This document shows, one piece after another, positions 17,986 to 27,383 of a stretch of DNA of 56,649 bases. The notes below the pieces were generated by a model. It had not been told where the DNA came from and ran no database searches. It was given only the letters and a program-made list of their open reading frames with translations. How positions within the stretch are numbered: position 1 is the first letter of the stretch; the number at the start of each line of letters is the position of its first letter. The translations under genes were made by a program, and so were the position numbers. The DNA is from an uncultured Blautia sp. (GTDB lineage: Bacteria > Bacillota > Clostridia > Lachnospirales > Lachnospiraceae): the NCBI RefSeq assembly GCF_934424005.1, contig NZ_CAKRXI010000021.1:1-56649 (forward strand). Direction: 5' to 3'.

Positions 17986-20100
17986 TCACACTTCAAAAAT
18001 CAGATCGCCATAAGACGGCATCGGCCACATTTCTTTGTCCACCAGCATTTCCAGTTCATCCACCGGTGTACGAAGTTCTGTCATAGCCTTGCATACTTCA
18101 TCTTTGCAGTACACTGCACGTTCTCTGCCTTCCGGAATCTCCGGAACCTTTGCCACGACCTTGGACAGTCTGTTCATTGCACTGTTCGTATCCTTCAGAA
18201 GTGCCGTACATTTCTCAAGAAGATCCATCTGTACGCTCACATCGATCGGGCCTGCGGCTTTCACTGCATTGATGGAATCTGCCAGAACAGTCGTATATTT
18301 GATCACTGCCGGGATGATCTGTTTCGTTGCAATATCGATCATAGTCTTCGCTTCGATATTAACCGCTTTTGCATAAATTTCATACTGAATCTCTGCACGG
18401 GATTCCAGTTCAGTCTTTGTAAAGACATGGAACTCCTCAAACAGCTTCTCTGCCTTTGGTGTAGTCAGTGCCGGAATCGCATCTACCATAGACGGCAGAT
18501 TCGGCAGTCCACGACGTTTTGCTTCTTCTGCCCATTCCGGTGCATAACCATTGCCGTTGAACACGATTCTCTGATGATCAATTGCATATTCTTTGATCAG
18601 ATCATGCACTGCCATATCAAAATCTTCGGCTGCTTCCAGACGGTCACATGCTTCTTTGAATGCTTCTGCTGCGATCGTATTGAGTACAACATTGCATTCA
18701 GAAATAGAATCTCTGGATCCTACCATACGGAATTCAAATTTGTTTCCGGTAAACGCAAACGGTGAAGTACGGTTACGGTCTGTCGCATCTTTCATGAAAT
18801 CAGGAAGAGTCTTAACACCTGTCTCCAGAAGGCTGCCTTTCTTACTGTGCGTAGCCGTTCCGGTGCTGATCAGCTGATCAAGCACATCTCCGAGCTGTTC
18901 TCCAAGGAATACGGAAATAACAGCCGGCGGAGCTTCGTTTCCGCCAAGTCTCTGGTCATTTCCAACATCTGCCGCAGATTCGCGCAGAAGGTCGGCATGT
19001 GTATCTACTGCTTTGAGGATACAGGTCAGAACCAGAAGGAACTGTATATTCTCATGCGGTGTCTTCCCCGGATCCAGAAGATTGATTCCGTCATCTGTAG
19101 TCAGTGACCAGTTGTTGTGTTTACCGGAGCCATTTACGCCTGCAAATGGTTTCTCATGAAGCAGGCAGCGCATACCATGACGGCTGGCTACTTTCTTCAG
19201 GATACGCATCATGATCTGGTTATGATCTGCTGCAATATTTGCCGGTGCATAGATTGGTGCCAGTTCATGCTGTGCCGGTGCAACTTCATTATGCTGTGTC
19301 TTTGCTGTCACACCAAGTTTCCAGCATTCTTCATTTACTTCCTTCATATAAGCAGAAATTCTCTGACGGATAGTTCCAAGATAATGATCATCCATCTCCT
19401 GACCTTTCGGCGGCATCGCACCAAACAGCGTTCTTCCTGTATATGTAAGATCTTTTCTCTGCAGCCATTTTTCTTTATCTACAAGAAAATATTCCTGTTC
19501 AGCACCAACAGACGGTGTTACCTTCTTTGAAGTTGTATTGCCAAAAAGGCGAAGGAGACGTAAAGACTGTGTATTGATTGCTTCCATAGAACGAAGAAGC
19601 GGTGTCTTCTGGTCAAGTGCTTCCCCTGTATAAGAACAGAATGCGGTCGGGATACACAGAGTTCCGCCAGCTGCATCATGACGTACAAATGCAGGTGAAG
19701 TACAATCCCATGCCGTATAACCTCTTGCCTCAAATGTTGCTCGAAGTCCACCTGACGGGAAAGAAGACGCATCAGACTCTCCCTTGATCAGTTCTTTACC
19801 TGAAAAGCTCATCAGTACTTTGCCGTTTTCCTTTGGAGCTGTGATAAAAGCATCATGCTTTTCTGCTGTTACTCCTGTCAGAGGCTGAAACCAGTGGCTG
19901 TAATGTGTGGCACCTTTCTCGATTGCCCATTCTTTCATCTCATGAGCAACGACATCTGCTACTTCCAGAGAAAGTTCCTTTCCCTCTTCTATCGTCTTTT
20001 TCAGCTCTTTGTATACTTTTTTCGGAAGTCTTTCTTCCATGACAGCGTCATTGAATACATCACATCCGAAAAGTTCGGTTACATTCACGTAGTCTGACAT
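17986..20100 (-). CDS. glnN: Glutamine synthetase type III (GlnN)
   Basis: Large (704 aa) ATP-dependent ammonia-assimilating enzyme making glutamine from glutamate in the cytoplasm. The length and sequence mark the GSIII class, clearly different from ~450-aa [36 protein letters not shown], and [20 protein letters not shown] are GSIII catalytic blocks. GSIII occurs in Bacteroides, cyanobacteria and many Clostridia as a dodecamer of double-stacked hexamers. The gene lies 57 nt after a lipid-kinase gene and 20 nt before MoxR. No riboswitch or obvious nitrogen-control site was seen in the short upstream gap. Confidence 0.96.
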   Translation of the reverse strand: MSDYVNVTELFGCDVFNDAVMEERLPKKVYKELKKTIEEGKELSLEVADVVAHEMKEWAIEKGATHYSHWFQPLTGVTAEKHDAFITAPKENGKVLMSFSGKELIKGESDASSFPSGGLRATFEARGYTAWDCTSPAFVRHDAAGGTLCIPTAFCSYTGEALDQKTPLLRSMEAINTQSLRLLRLFGNTTSKKVTPSVGAEQEYFLVDKEKWLQRKDLTYTGRTLFGAMPPKGQEMDDHYLGTIRQRISAYMKEVNEECWKLGVTAKTQHNEVAPAQHELAPIYAPANIAADHNQIMMRILKKVASRHGMRCLLHEKPFAGVNGSGKHNNWSLTTDDGINLLDPGKTPHENIQFLLVLTCILKAVDTHADLLRESAADVGNDQRLGGNEAPPAVISVFLGEQLGDVLDQLISTGTATHSKKGSLLETGVKTLPDFMKDATDRNRTSPFAFTGNKFEFRMVGSRDSISECNVVLNTIAAEAFKEACDRLEAAEDFDMAVHDLIKEYAIDHQRIVFNGNGYAPEWAEEAKRRGLPNLPSMVDAIPALTTPKAEKLFEEFHVFTKTELESRAEIQYEIYAKAVNIEAKTMIDIATKQIIPAVIKYTTVLADSINAVKAAGPIDVSVQMDLLEKCTALLKDTNSAMNRLSKVVAKVPEIPEGRERAVYCKDEVCKAMTELRTPVDELEMLVDKEMWPMPSYGDLIFEV

Positions 20101-20157
20101 CTTCTATCTCCTTTGGTTTGTGCTTTGCTGTATGTTTCTCAATTTTGATCTTTATGA

Positions 20158-21063
20158 TCATTCTTTGTTTTTGGTACTTTTTAAATAAAGATTCAGTGCT
20201 TTATGCCTGTTTTCAATCTCCACATAAGTGTGATCACCACCAAACTCTCCGTCCAGTGTCCACGGCACTTCCTCTTCTGTCTCTATCGTAAGCTTCTTTG
20301 ACTTGAACGAATAGATCATGTCCGTGTTGTCCTCAGCCATCACCAGTGCAGTCATGATTTCCTGCAGCTGAAGAGGATTCTTCGGATGTCTGATCAGTGT
20401 CACCTCAAAAAGCCCATCATTCATATCTACATTTTTGCCAGTAAGATTTTTAAATCCTCCAACAGATCTGGAATTTGTAATCATTCCTACGATAAAATCA
20501 TCTTCTACCTGAATCTCTTCAGAGGTTACTTTCATATGGTAGGATTTGATATCGAACAGTCGTTTTACCCCTTCCAGAAGGTATGCCACATGTCCAAGAA
20601 CATTCTTCAGATCCTGGTCTGTTTCATAGGATACATCTGTAAACAGTCCAAAAGCAGCCACATATGCAAACGTCTTGCTGTTAAATCTTCCTATATCACA
20701 GTGATACAGTTTTTCTTCCATGATCATCTGAGCAGCCTTCACCATGCTTTTTGGCATAAAGAGACTGTTTGCAAAATCATTGGTACTTCCTGCCGGAATA
20801 TATCCAATCGGTACATTACTGTTTTTCTCTGTGATTCCGGTAACTACCTCATCCAATGTACCGTCTCCTCCGCTGCACACGATCAGATCAACAAAGTCCG
20901 CATATTCTTTTGCTTTTTCATATGCATCTTTCGGTGCCTGTGTTGCGCGGATAATGACCTCATAATCATGACTGCTGAATATATCAACAATATCCAGTAA
21001 ATGCATCTTAATCCTGCCTTTTCCCGCTTTTGGATTAAACACAAAGAGCATTTTCTTTGCCAC
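20158..21063 (-). CDS. Diacylglycerol-kinase-like lipid kinase (YegS/DgkB family)
   Basis: Soluble lipid kinase of 301 aa. Motifs of the DAGK catalytic fold: FNPKAGKGR near the N-terminus, CSGGDGTLDEV (GGDGT at 65-69), YIPAGSTNDFANSL and the C-terminal WTLDGEFGGD. Substrate is probably diacylglycerol or a similar membrane lipid, feeding phosphatidate recycling, as for B. subtilis DgkB. The GTG at 21063 is chosen: gaaagggg lies 10 nt upstream and MAKKMLFVFNPKAG is the usual family start; an upstream TTG has no site. It precedes glnN closely and may share its transcript. Confidence 0.9.
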   Translation of the reverse strand: MAKKMLFVFNPKAGKGRIKMHLLDIVDIFSSHDYEVIIRATQAPKDAYEKAKEYADFVDLIVCSGGDGTLDEVVTGITEKNSNVPIGYIPAGSTNDFANSLFMPKSMVKAAQMIMEEKLYHCDIGRFNSKTFAYVAAFGLFTDVSYETDQDLKNVLGHVAYLLEGVKRLFDIKSYHMKVTSEEIQVEDDFIVGMITNSRSVGGFKNLTGKNVDMNDGLFEVTLIRHPKNPLQLQEIMTALVMAEDNTDMIYSFKSKKLTIETEEEVPWTLDGEFGGDHTYVEIENRHKALNLYLKSTKNKE

Positions 21064-21190
21064 GGTCTGATGTCCCCTTTCTTTTGTTTTATTACGCAAT
21101 TTATATCATACAACAAATTATTGCAAATTCCTAGATGCAAATTTTTCTGTTGCTCACGCCAAAATTTTTTATGGCAGATTTGACGACAAA

Positions 21191-21219
21191 CAAAAAAAAT
21201 CCTCTGTAAAACAGAGGAT
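21191..21219 (-). terminator. Rho-independent terminator of the tRNA cluster
   Basis: Stem atcctctg/cagaggat (21199-21206 with 21212-21219), 5-nt loop, eight T on the minus strand, right after the last tRNA-Met. Confidence 0.92.
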
Positions 21220-21223
21220 AAAG

Positions 21224-21297
21224 TAGCGAGAGGGGGATTCGAACCCTCGACACCACGGGTATGAACCGTGTGCTCTAGCCAACTGAGCTATCTCGCC
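21224..21297 (-). tRNA. tRNA-Met (CAU), copy 2
   Basis: Full cloverleaf of 74 nt with CAU anticodon in a UUCAUAC loop, anticodon stem CACGG/CCGUG, T-loop UUCGAAU. The 3' CCA is not encoded. G1-U72 pairing and lack of the GGG/CCC anticodon-stem pairs argue against initiator tRNA; elongator Met is likely, though tRNA-Ile2 (lysidine-modified CAU) is possible. Positions 50 and 64 form an A-C mismatch in the T stem. Identical to the neighbouring copy. Confidence 0.93.
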
Positions 21298-21321
21298 ATA
21301 TACAATATAAATGATACAAAA

Positions 21322-21395
21322 TAGCGAGAGGGGGATTCGAACCCTCGACACCACGGGTATGAACCGTGTGCTCTAGCCAACTGAGCTATCTCGCC
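21322..21395 (-). tRNA. tRNA-Met (CAU), copy 1
   Basis: Base-for-base identical to the adjacent copy over all 74 nt, separated by a 24-nt AT-rich spacer. It carries the same T-stem A-C mismatch. The pair most likely arose by tandem duplication. Cotranscribed with the tRNA-Val upstream. Confidence 0.93.
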
Positions 21396-21403
21396 ATATT
21401 GAA

Positions 21404-21476
21404 TGGGACCTATAGGGCTCGAACCTATGACCCTCTGCTTGTAAGGCAGATGCTCTCCCAGCTGAGCTAAGATCCC
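21404..21476 (-). tRNA. tRNA-Val (UAC)
   Basis: Cloverleaf of 73 nt, acceptor GGGAUCU/AGGUCCC, anticodon UAC in loop CUUACAA, T arm AUAGG-UUCGAGC-CCUAU, discriminator A; no encoded CCA. First gene of the three-tRNA unit. Confidence 0.95.
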
Positions 21477-21597
21477 ATTTTGTATCTGTCACTTTGACCG
21501 ACTCTATGTAAGCCGCTCTTGCAACCGACTTCGTTAGTATACTATGTCCCACTCAAAGTGTCAACACTTTTTTTATTTTTTTTATATTTTATTTTGT

Positions 21598-22080
21598 TTA
21601 TAAATTTCCGACAATTTTATCTTTGATAATTGCCAGGATCTCTCTGGGAATATACAGAAGAAGTCTCCAGGAACGATATCTGGACGGAACCGGATAAATT
21701 TCCCGACAGCCACACTTTCTGCCAATCATTACACCTCGAAACACATGAAAATTATTAGTCACTACCCCAATTGCCGGCTCCGTACTGCCGATCAGCTCCA
21801 GACTGTAATCCAGATTTTCTTTGGTATTGGTCGAACGTTCTTCTCGGATCAGACGTCCTCCATCAATCCCATGTTCTGTCAGATATCTGTACATGGCCTC
21901 CGCTTCACTGATTCGTTCCCCGTCTCCCTTTCCTCCGGAAAGCACAGCCCTTGTCCCGGGGTTTTCTTCAAGATAGAGCAAAGCCCTTCTGGTTCTTTCC
22001 AGAAGGGCTAATGTCATTCTTGTACCATCTACATGCGCGCCAAGTACAATGATATAATCCAGATTCTCTCTGGCTTTCAT
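21598..22080 (-). CDS. YdcF-family (DUF218) protein
   Basis: Short (160 aa) DUF218 domain protein without membrane segments. Landmarks: YIIVLGAHVDGTRMTLALLERTRRA at the N-terminus, AVLSGGKGDGERISEAEAM, and a C-terminal VVTNNFHVFRG, all typical of the YdcF/SanA fold. E. coli YdcF binds S-adenosylmethionine and SanA affects envelope permeability, but no activity is firmly assigned in Firmicutes. Its ATG overlaps the SEC-C gene stop by one base (taATG), so the two are coupled. Confidence 0.85.
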   Translation of the reverse strand: MKARENLDYIIVLGAHVDGTRMTLALLERTRRALLYLEENPGTRAVLSGGKGDGERISEAEAMYRYLTEHGIDGGRLIREERSTNTKENLDYSLELIGSTEPAIGVVTNNFHVFRGVMIGRKCGCREIYPVPSRYRSWRLLLYIPREILAIIKDKIVGNL

Positions 22081-22589
22081 TATTTACCGCAGCAGTATTT
22101 GTATTTCTTACCGCTTCCGCACGGACAAGGATCGTTACGGCCGATTTTATGCGGTTTTACAACTGTACCGGATTTTTTCTGCTCTTTGTAGAGTTCTTTA
22201 CGTTTTTCTTCTGAGAAGATTTCATCCCACTGTGGAAGCTGATACAGCCAGTCTGCCTTTGCATCAACCATATTCTTGTAAAGAAGTTCTTTGTCAAATG
22301 CAAGTGTGACTTTTGTATTCTCATCCATAGTCTCAATCGGGTTCGGGATCTTAAGACTGTCATTGATACCATCCAGGAAACCAACCATAGTCAGGACATC
22401 CTGTCCGTATTTTTCTGCCAGTTCCTTAACTGTACCACTTACAACTTCATCCGGATTGGAAAGAAGCTGTTCGTAGATTCCTTTTTCAATATTAAAATAG
22501 TTTGCCCAGAATCTCTGAAGCTGATTGCGATCTGCCTGCTGATTGTAAGCAATTTCGCGCCACTGCTCTAAGATTGTTTTATCACTCAT
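22080..22589 (-). CDS. SEC-C zinc-motif protein
   Basis: Soluble protein of 169 aa ending in [21 protein letters not shown], the SEC-C zinc-binding motif first seen at the C-terminus of SecA (CxCxSGxxxxxCC type). The N-terminal ~140 residues are helical, acidic and not recognised; a [17 protein letters not shown] stretch is conserved-looking. The zinc motif may bind SecB-like partners, ribosomes or nucleic acid; no function is set. Start ATG at 22589 in a leader from the promoter at 22627-22655. Heads a two-gene operon with the YdcF gene. Confidence 0.88.
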   Translation of the reverse strand: MSDKTILEQWREIAYNQQADRNQLQRFWANYFNIEKGIYEQLLSNPDEVVSGTVKELAEKYGQDVLTMVGFLDGINDSLKIPNPIETMDENTKVTLAFDKELLYKNMVDAKADWLYQLPQWDEIFSEEKRKELYKEQKKSGTVVKPHKIGRNDPCPCGSGKKYKYCCGK

Positions 22590-22626
22590 TGTTTCATCCT
22601 CTTTTCAAAAATTTTGCCTGTGTCCC

Positions 22627-22655
22627 ATTATATCATCTTTTTTCCCAAAACACAA
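22627..22655 (-). promoter_or_regulatory. Sigma-A promoter of the SEC-C/YdcF operon
   Basis: Minus strand TTGTGT - 17 nt - TATAAT: perfect -10, -35 matching at 3-4 positions. Leader about 30 nt. Confidence 0.6.
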
Positions 22656-22725
22656 ATCCTATTCTTATAATTTTTGTGAAAAATGTGTATATATAAAAAA
22701 TAAACCGGTCATACTGTAAATGTTC

Positions 22726-22743
22726 CCTGAAGGATTCTTCAGG
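22726..22743. repeat. Short hairpin cctgaag/cttcagg
   Basis: Perfect 7-bp stem with a 4-nt loop, between the HAD gene's terminator and the SEC-C promoter. No U-run on either side, so it is not a clear terminator; purpose unknown. Confidence 0.4.
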
Positions 22744-22793
22744 AAATATACTGCAAAAGATAATTTCAGGAAAAACTTATATCCTCCCCTTAA

Positions 22794-22833
22794 AAGGTCT
22801 CAGGGCTGACGCAGATACGCGGTTCTGGGACTT
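22794..22833 (-). terminator. Terminator of the HAD-family gene (putative)
   Basis: Stem aggtctcag/ctgggactt (22795-22803 with 22825-22833; two G-U pairs), loop of 21 nt with its own gc-rich pairing, then ttttaagg on the minus strand. Confidence 0.6.
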
Positions 22834-22841
22834 TTCTCGTT

Positions 22842-23660
22842 TTATTTCACACCGAGTTTTTCAAGATCTGCTGTTACCTGTTTAAAATCTTTAAAACAAA
22901 TGGTATGAATTTCCTGTTCCTGTGCTCCCCTGCAGTTTTCCGGACGATCATCGATGAACACACATTCCTCCGGTTTCAACTGGTATTTATTCAGAATTAT
23001 CTGATAAATTTCCGCATCTGGTTTCAGCTGGTTAGCATAACAGGAAAAAACCTCTCCATCCATTTCTCTGCGGAATGTCAGTTCCTTTTTCGTGTGATCC
23101 AGCATATAACTGCTGTAATTAGACAGGATATATACATGATATCCCTTACTTTTCAGATATTTTACCCAGGTATCCGCATATGGTCTCTTTCGAATAGTCT
23201 GTCCGCTGCCTTTGATGACTTTTTCGATATCCTCTGCATCCTGTGGATCCAGTTCCTGAAACTGTTTCAGATAAACTTCTTCCTCATACAGTCCACGATC
23301 CCGTTCCTCCCATACCGGGCTCAGAAAAGTCGCATTCGCAATTCGTTCTCTTTTTTCAGGAGCAAATCCAAAACTGTCCAGATAAGACTCCCAGTCATAA
23401 TCTACCAGGACTTTTCCTACATCAAAGATCACATTCTTTATCTCACCAGCCACCTGCTGATCTTCTTTTTTCTTATTCAAATATTTGAACAACATAAGAA
23501 GTACATAACACATCACTGCCACAAACAGTACAGTAAAAAGTGATGCCATAAATTGTTTCTGTGAAAAATCGCCCTTCAGTGCAAAATACATTGGAAGACA
23601 AAAGATCACCAGTAGTGCGATCACGCCAATGATCGCAGCATATTTTTTCCAGTTTTTCAT
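22842..23660 (-). CDS. HAD-family hydrolase with N-terminal double membrane anchor
   Basis: Protein of 272 aa. Residues 7-30 and about 37-60 are two hydrophobic helices with a short loop, after which comes a complete HAD domain of the YihX-like (IA, epoxide-hydrolase/glucose-1-phosphatase-like) subgroup: motif I FDVGKVLVDYDW with Asp-80, motif II YILSNYSSYM, motif III Lys region, motif IV CVFIDDRPENC. The second motif I Asp is Gly-82, as in YihX (FDLGNV). The likely activity is dephosphorylation of a sugar or other phosphate at the membrane. The membrane hairpin is unusual for this subgroup. Stands alone, with its own terminator. Confidence 0.82.
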   Translation of the reverse strand: MKNWKKYAAIIGVIALLVIFCLPMYFALKGDFSQKQFMASLFTVLFVAVMCYVLLMLFKYLNKKKEDQQVAGEIKNVIFDVGKVLVDYDWESYLDSFGFAPEKRERIANATFLSPVWEERDRGLYEEEVYLKQFQELDPQDAEDIEKVIKGSGQTIRKRPYADTWVKYLKSKGYHVYILSNYSSYMLDHTKKELTFRREMDGEVFSCYANQLKPDAEIYQIILNKYQLKPEECVFIDDRPENCRGAQEQEIHTICFKDFKQVTADLEKLGVK

Positions 23661-23691
23661 ACAAACCTCTTTGTCACAGATATTAAGAAAT

Positions 23692-23713
23692 GCGCCGGAG
23701 CGAACTCCGGCGC
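23692..23713 (-). terminator. Terminator of the purB-purA operon
   Basis: Perfect GC-rich 9-bp stem gcgccggag/ctccggcgc with a 4-nt loop (ttcg on the minus strand), followed by atttctt. It sits 28 nt past the purA stop. Confidence 0.8.
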
Positions 23714-23741
23714 GTCATCATGTCAACTAATTTTTATGAAA

Positions 23742-25022
23742 TTATTTATTTCTGTAAATGATATCGTTTCTTCCTGGTCCATTGGAGATCATTGTGATCG
23801 GGAATCCGATATGTTTCTCCACAAACTCAACATACTTACGGCAGTTTTCCGGAAGATCTTCATATCTCTTGATTCCACGGATATCTGTTTTCCATCCCGG
23901 AAGTACTTCCAGAACCGGTTTTGCTTTCTCAAGAAGACCTGTTGTCGGGAAATCTGTTGTAACTTTGCCATCGATTTCATAACCTGTGCACACCGGAATT
24001 TCATCCAGATAACCAAGTACATCAAGTACTGTAAATGCTACATCTGTCGTTCCCTGCATACGGCAGCCATATTTGGAAGCAACGCAGTCGAACCATCCCA
24101 TACGTCTCGGGCGGCCAGTTGTTGCACCATACTCTCCACCGTCTCCTCCTCTTCTTCTGAGCTCATCAGCTTCTTCACCAAAGATTTCAGAAACAAAGGC
24201 GCCAGCTCCTACTGCACTGGAGTATGCTTTACATACAGTGATGACTTTTTTGATTTCGTATGGCGGTACACCTGCTCCGATTGCACCATAAGCTGCAAGT
24301 GTAGAAGAAGATGTAACCATTGGATAAATTCCGTGGTCAGGATCTTTCAGAGAACCAAGCTGGCCTTCAAGAAGGATCTCTTTGCCTTCTTTTAATGCAT
24401 TCCACAGGAAAAGAGATACATCTCCAACATAAGGAGCAACCATTTCTTTATATTTCATCAGTTCATCAAAGATTTCATTTGGATCAAGAAGCGGTTTGTG
24501 ATACAGATGCTCAAGAAGAATATTCTTAGTCTCAACAACACGCTCTACTTTTTCTCTCAGGGAATCATCATGGAACAGCTCATTTACCTGGAAACCGATT
24601 TTTGCATATTTGTCTGAATAGAACGGTGCAATACCGGATTTGGTAGATCCGAAGGATTTACCACCCAGACGTTCCTCTTCGTACTGGTCAAACAGAATGT
24701 GATATGGCATAACGATCTGAGCCCGGTCAGAGATCATGATCTTCGGTGCCGGAACACCTCTTGAAACAACTTCATTGTATTCTTTGAAAAATACCGGAAT
24801 ATTCAGTGCGACACCATTTCCGATAACGCTTGTTGTATGGTTATAAAATACGCCAGATGGAAGTGTGTGCAGTGCAAATTTGCCATAATCGTTGACGATT
24901 GTATGTCCTGCATTGGCTCCTCCCTGAAATCTAACGATAATATCAGCTTCCTGTGCGAGCATATCAGTAATTTTACCTTTACCTTCATCTCCCCAGTTTG
25001 CTCCAACTACTGCTTTGATCAT
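23742..25022 (-). CDS. purA: Adenylosuccinate synthase (PurA)
   Basis: GTP-dependent enzyme joining IMP and aspartate to adenylosuccinate, the first committed step to AMP. 426 aa, the usual length. N-terminal GANWGDEGKGKITDMLA P-loop-like motif with catalytic Asp, then FQGGANAGHTI with catalytic His, and GRPRRMGWFDCVA near residue 300. KTDIRGIKRYEDLPENCRKYVEF is a family C-terminal block. Thirty-four nt after purB, which makes the next-step enzyme: the two convert IMP to AMP as one operon. Confidence 0.97.
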   Translation of the reverse strand: MIKAVVGANWGDEGKGKITDMLAQEADIIVRFQGGANAGHTIVNDYGKFALHTLPSGVFYNHTTSVIGNGVALNIPVFFKEYNEVVSRGVPAPKIMISDRAQIVMPYHILFDQYEEERLGGKSFGSTKSGIAPFYSDKYAKIGFQVNELFHDDSLREKVERVVETKNILLEHLYHKPLLDPNEIFDELMKYKEMVAPYVGDVSLFLWNALKEGKEILLEGQLGSLKDPDHGIYPMVTSSSTLAAYGAIGAGVPPYEIKKVITVCKAYSSAVGAGAFVSEIFGEEADELRRRGGDGGEYGATTGRPRRMGWFDCVASKYGCRMQGTTDVAFTVLDVLGYLDEIPVCTGYEIDGKVTTDFPTTGLLEKAKPVLEVLPGWKTDIRGIKRYEDLPENCRKYVEFVEKHIGFPITMISNGPGRNDIIYRNK

Positions 25023-25056
25023 AACACTTTTTCCTCCTCGTGTTTTATTTGATCTA

Positions 25057-26490
25057 TCATACGTTTATCTCTGCCGTCATCCCCAGCATATCTTTGTGTG
25101 CATCCAGAACCGGCTGTACAGTCTTCTCAATAAATGTAACCGTCTGTTCTTTGGCTCTGCCGACATATCTGGACGGCTCCATAGATTTGCGCAGTTCCTC
25201 GATCGTCAGATTGAAGGCCGGATCTGCTGCGATTCTCTCAAGAAGATCATTGTCCTTTCCTTCTACTTTAACGGTACGTCCGGCTTCCATGGAAAGTTCA
25301 CGGATACGTTCATGAAGCTCCTGACGGTCTCCACCTGCTTTTACAGCATCCATCATGATGTTTTCTGTTGCCATAAACGGAAGTTCTGCCATCATATGTT
25401 TCTCGATTACTTTCGGATATACAACCAGACCGTCTACTACGTTCAGGCACAGATCCAGGATACCGTCGATTGCAAGGAATCCTTCCGGAATGCTCAGACG
25501 TTTGTTCGCGGAGTCATCCAGAGTTCTCTCAAACCACTGTGTAGCGGATGTGATTGCCGGATTCAGTGCATCAACCATCACATATCTGGAAAGAGATGCG
25601 ATACGCTCACTTCTCATCGGATTACGTTTGTATGCCATCGCAGAGGAACCGATCTGTGATTTTTCAAATGGTTCTTCTACTTCTTTCAGATGCTGCAGAA
25701 GACGGATGTCATTGGACATTTTGTGTGCACTTGCTGCGATTCCTGCAAGAATATTCAGGACTCTTGTATCTACCTTACGGGAATAAGTCTGGCCGGATAC
25801 CGGATAGCAGCTCTTGAATCCCATCTTTTCAGCAATCATCGGATCGATCTTATCGATTGTCTCCTGATCACCCTCAAACAGCTCAAGGAAGCTTGCCTGT
25901 GTTCCTGTAGTTCCTTTGGAGCCAAGGAGTTTCAGTGTGCTCATCACATATTCCAGATCCTCCAGGTCCATCAGGAATTCCTGCGTCCAGAGAGTTGCAC
26001 GTTTACCAACTGTTGTCGGCTGTGCAGGCTGGAAATGTGTGAATGCAAGCGTTGGCTGCTCTTTGTATTTATCTGCAAATTTGGACAGTTCTGCAATTAC
26101 GTTCACCAGTTTCTTCTGAACCAGTTTCAAAGCCTCTGCCATAACGATGATATCTGTGTTATCACCTACATAGCAGGATGTTGCACCAAGATGAATGATA
26201 CCTTTGGCCTTTGGGCACTGCACACCATATGCATACACGTGTGACATAACATCATGACGAACCTGACGTTCTCTTTCTTTTGCCACGTCATAGTTGATAT
26301 CATCCTTATGAGCCTTCAGTTCATCAATCTGCTCCTGAGTGATATTCAGGCCAAGCTCTTTTTCTGTTTCAGCCAGAGCGATCCATAATCTTCTCCAGGT
26401 GCGAAATTTCATATCCGGAGAAAAAATGTACTGCATTTCCTTGCTGGCATAACGCTCTGAAAGGGGACTTACGTATCTGTCTGTACTCAT
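25057..26490 (-). CDS. purB: Adenylosuccinate lyase (PurB)
   Basis: Fumarase-superfamily lyase of 477 aa that cleaves adenylosuccinate to AMP (and SAICAR to AICAR). Landmarks: YVSPLSERYAS at the N-terminus, GATSCYVGDNTD, THFQPAQPTTVGKRA, and the flexible signature loop SSAMAYKRNPMRSERI. This longer ADSL form is common in Clostridia and resembles animal enzymes more than the ~430-aa B. subtilis type. Start ATG at 26490. Leader hairpin at 26519-26540 and promoter at 26568-26596. Confidence 0.96.
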   Translation of the reverse strand: MSTDRYVSPLSERYASKEMQYIFSPDMKFRTWRRLWIALAETEKELGLNITQEQIDELKAHKDDINYDVAKERERQVRHDVMSHVYAYGVQCPKAKGIIHLGATSCYVGDNTDIIVMAEALKLVQKKLVNVIAELSKFADKYKEQPTLAFTHFQPAQPTTVGKRATLWTQEFLMDLEDLEYVMSTLKLLGSKGTTGTQASFLELFEGDQETIDKIDPMIAEKMGFKSCYPVSGQTYSRKVDTRVLNILAGIAASAHKMSNDIRLLQHLKEVEEPFEKSQIGSSAMAYKRNPMRSERIASLSRYVMVDALNPAITSATQWFERTLDDSANKRLSIPEGFLAIDGILDLCLNVVDGLVVYPKVIEKHMMAELPFMATENIMMDAVKAGGDRQELHERIRELSMEAGRTVKVEGKDNDLLERIAADPAFNLTIEELRKSMEPSRYVGRAKEQTVTFIEKTVQPVLDAHKDMLGMTAEINV

Positions 26491-26518
26491 GTATTTACTC
26501 CTATCATCTCACTCGATT

Positions 26519-26540
26519 AACCGCAGGGGTAACTGCGGTT
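26519..26540 (-). promoter_or_regulatory. Hairpin in the purB leader
   Basis: Perfect 8-bp stem aaccgcag/ctgcggtt with a 6-nt loop, between the promoter and start codon, not followed by a U-run. Could stabilise the message or be a protein site; not a purine riboswitch. Confidence 0.5.
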
Positions 26541-26567
26541 GCTCGGATTTCCTATCATTACGCAGAA

Positions 26568-26596
26568 ATTATATAACATCGCATCATTAAAAGCAA
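26568..26596 (-). promoter_or_regulatory. Sigma-A promoter of purB-purA
   Basis: Minus strand TTGCTT - 17 nt - TATAAT: perfect -10 and 4/6 -35. It starts just after the ABC-transporter ATPase stop codon. Leader about 70 nt. Confidence 0.7.
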
Positions 26597-26601
26597 TCCC
26601 T

Positions 26602-27372
26602 TTATTCCTCTCCCTGATGAAATTTGCCAAGGAATTCTTTGATTCGCGCATTATTTGAAGAAAATACTTCCTGCGGAGTACCTTCTACAGCAATTACACC
26701 TTTATCCATAAAAATAACTCTGTCAGAAATATCCCGGGCAAAATTCATTTCATGTGTCACGATCACCATCGTGATATGGATATCCGCCAGTGAACGGATT
26801 ACTCTCAAAACTTCTCCGGTAAGTTCCGGATCAAGTGCGGAAGTCGGCTCATCAAAGAACAGGATTTTCGGATTCAGCGCAAGGGCTCTTGCTATCGCAA
26901 CTCGCTGACACTGGCCGCCTGACAACTGATACGGATAAGCATCTTCTTTATCAGACAATCCCATCTTTGCCAGAAGATCTCTCGCTTCTCTGTAAACCTC
27001 ATCTTTATTTCTCTTCTGCACATGTATCGGTGCATCGGTAATATTTTTCATGACTGTATAATGCGGAAACAGATTAAAGTTCTGAAAAACCAGGCCAAAA
27101 CAGGACTGAATCTCTTTCAATTTTGTTTTATTCGGCAGACAGACTTTACCATTTTCGGTCCAGACCGTTTTATTTCCCATATAGCTTACTTCACCGTCAT
27201 CAATCAATGTCAGCAGTGTCGCACAGCGAAGAAGCGTGGATTTACCGGAGCCTGAGGAACCGATGATTGAAACGACCTCTCCTTCATTTACATGGATCGA
27301 CACATCCTTCAGTACCTGAAGACCGTCGAACTCTTTTTTGATATGATTCATTTCCAGAAGACTTGTACTCAA
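26602..27372 (-). CDS. Polar amino-acid ABC transporter, ATP-binding protein (GlnQ-like)
   Basis: ABC ATPase of 256 aa energising amino-acid uptake. Walker [10 protein letters not shown], signature [16 protein letters not shown], Walker [17 protein letters not shown]-loop VIVTHEM. The GlnQ/HisP group is recognised by the polar amino-acid signature and the context. Twelve nt after the permease gene in a SBP-permease-ATPase operon. Confidence 0.93.
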   Translation of the reverse strand: MSTSLLEMNHIKKEFDGLQVLKDVSIHVNEGEVVSIIGSSGSGKSTLLRCATLLTLIDDGEVSYMGNKTVWTENGKVCLPNKTKLKEIQSCFGLVFQNFNLFPHYTVMKNITDAPIHVQKRNKDEVYREARDLLAKMGLSDKEDAYPYQLSGGQCQRVAIARALALNPKILFFDEPTSALDPELTGEVLRVIRSLADIHITMVIVTHEMNFARDISDRVIFMDKGVIAVEGTPQEVFSSNNARIKEFLGKFHQGEE

Positions 27373-27383
27373 AGCATTTCCTC

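Noticed and set aside
21169..21354. Minus-strand open frame over the tRNA pair
   Set aside because: It is simply the translated tRNA-Met genes; no start site and the RNAs explain the sequence.
21224..21395. Initiator tRNA-Met
   Set aside because: Initiators have unpaired position 1-72 and three G-C pairs in the anticodon stem; here G1-U72 and CACGG/CCGUG are seen.
26491..26601. Purine riboswitch in the purB leader
   Set aside because: Only a simple 8-bp hairpin is present; the conserved three-way junction is absent.
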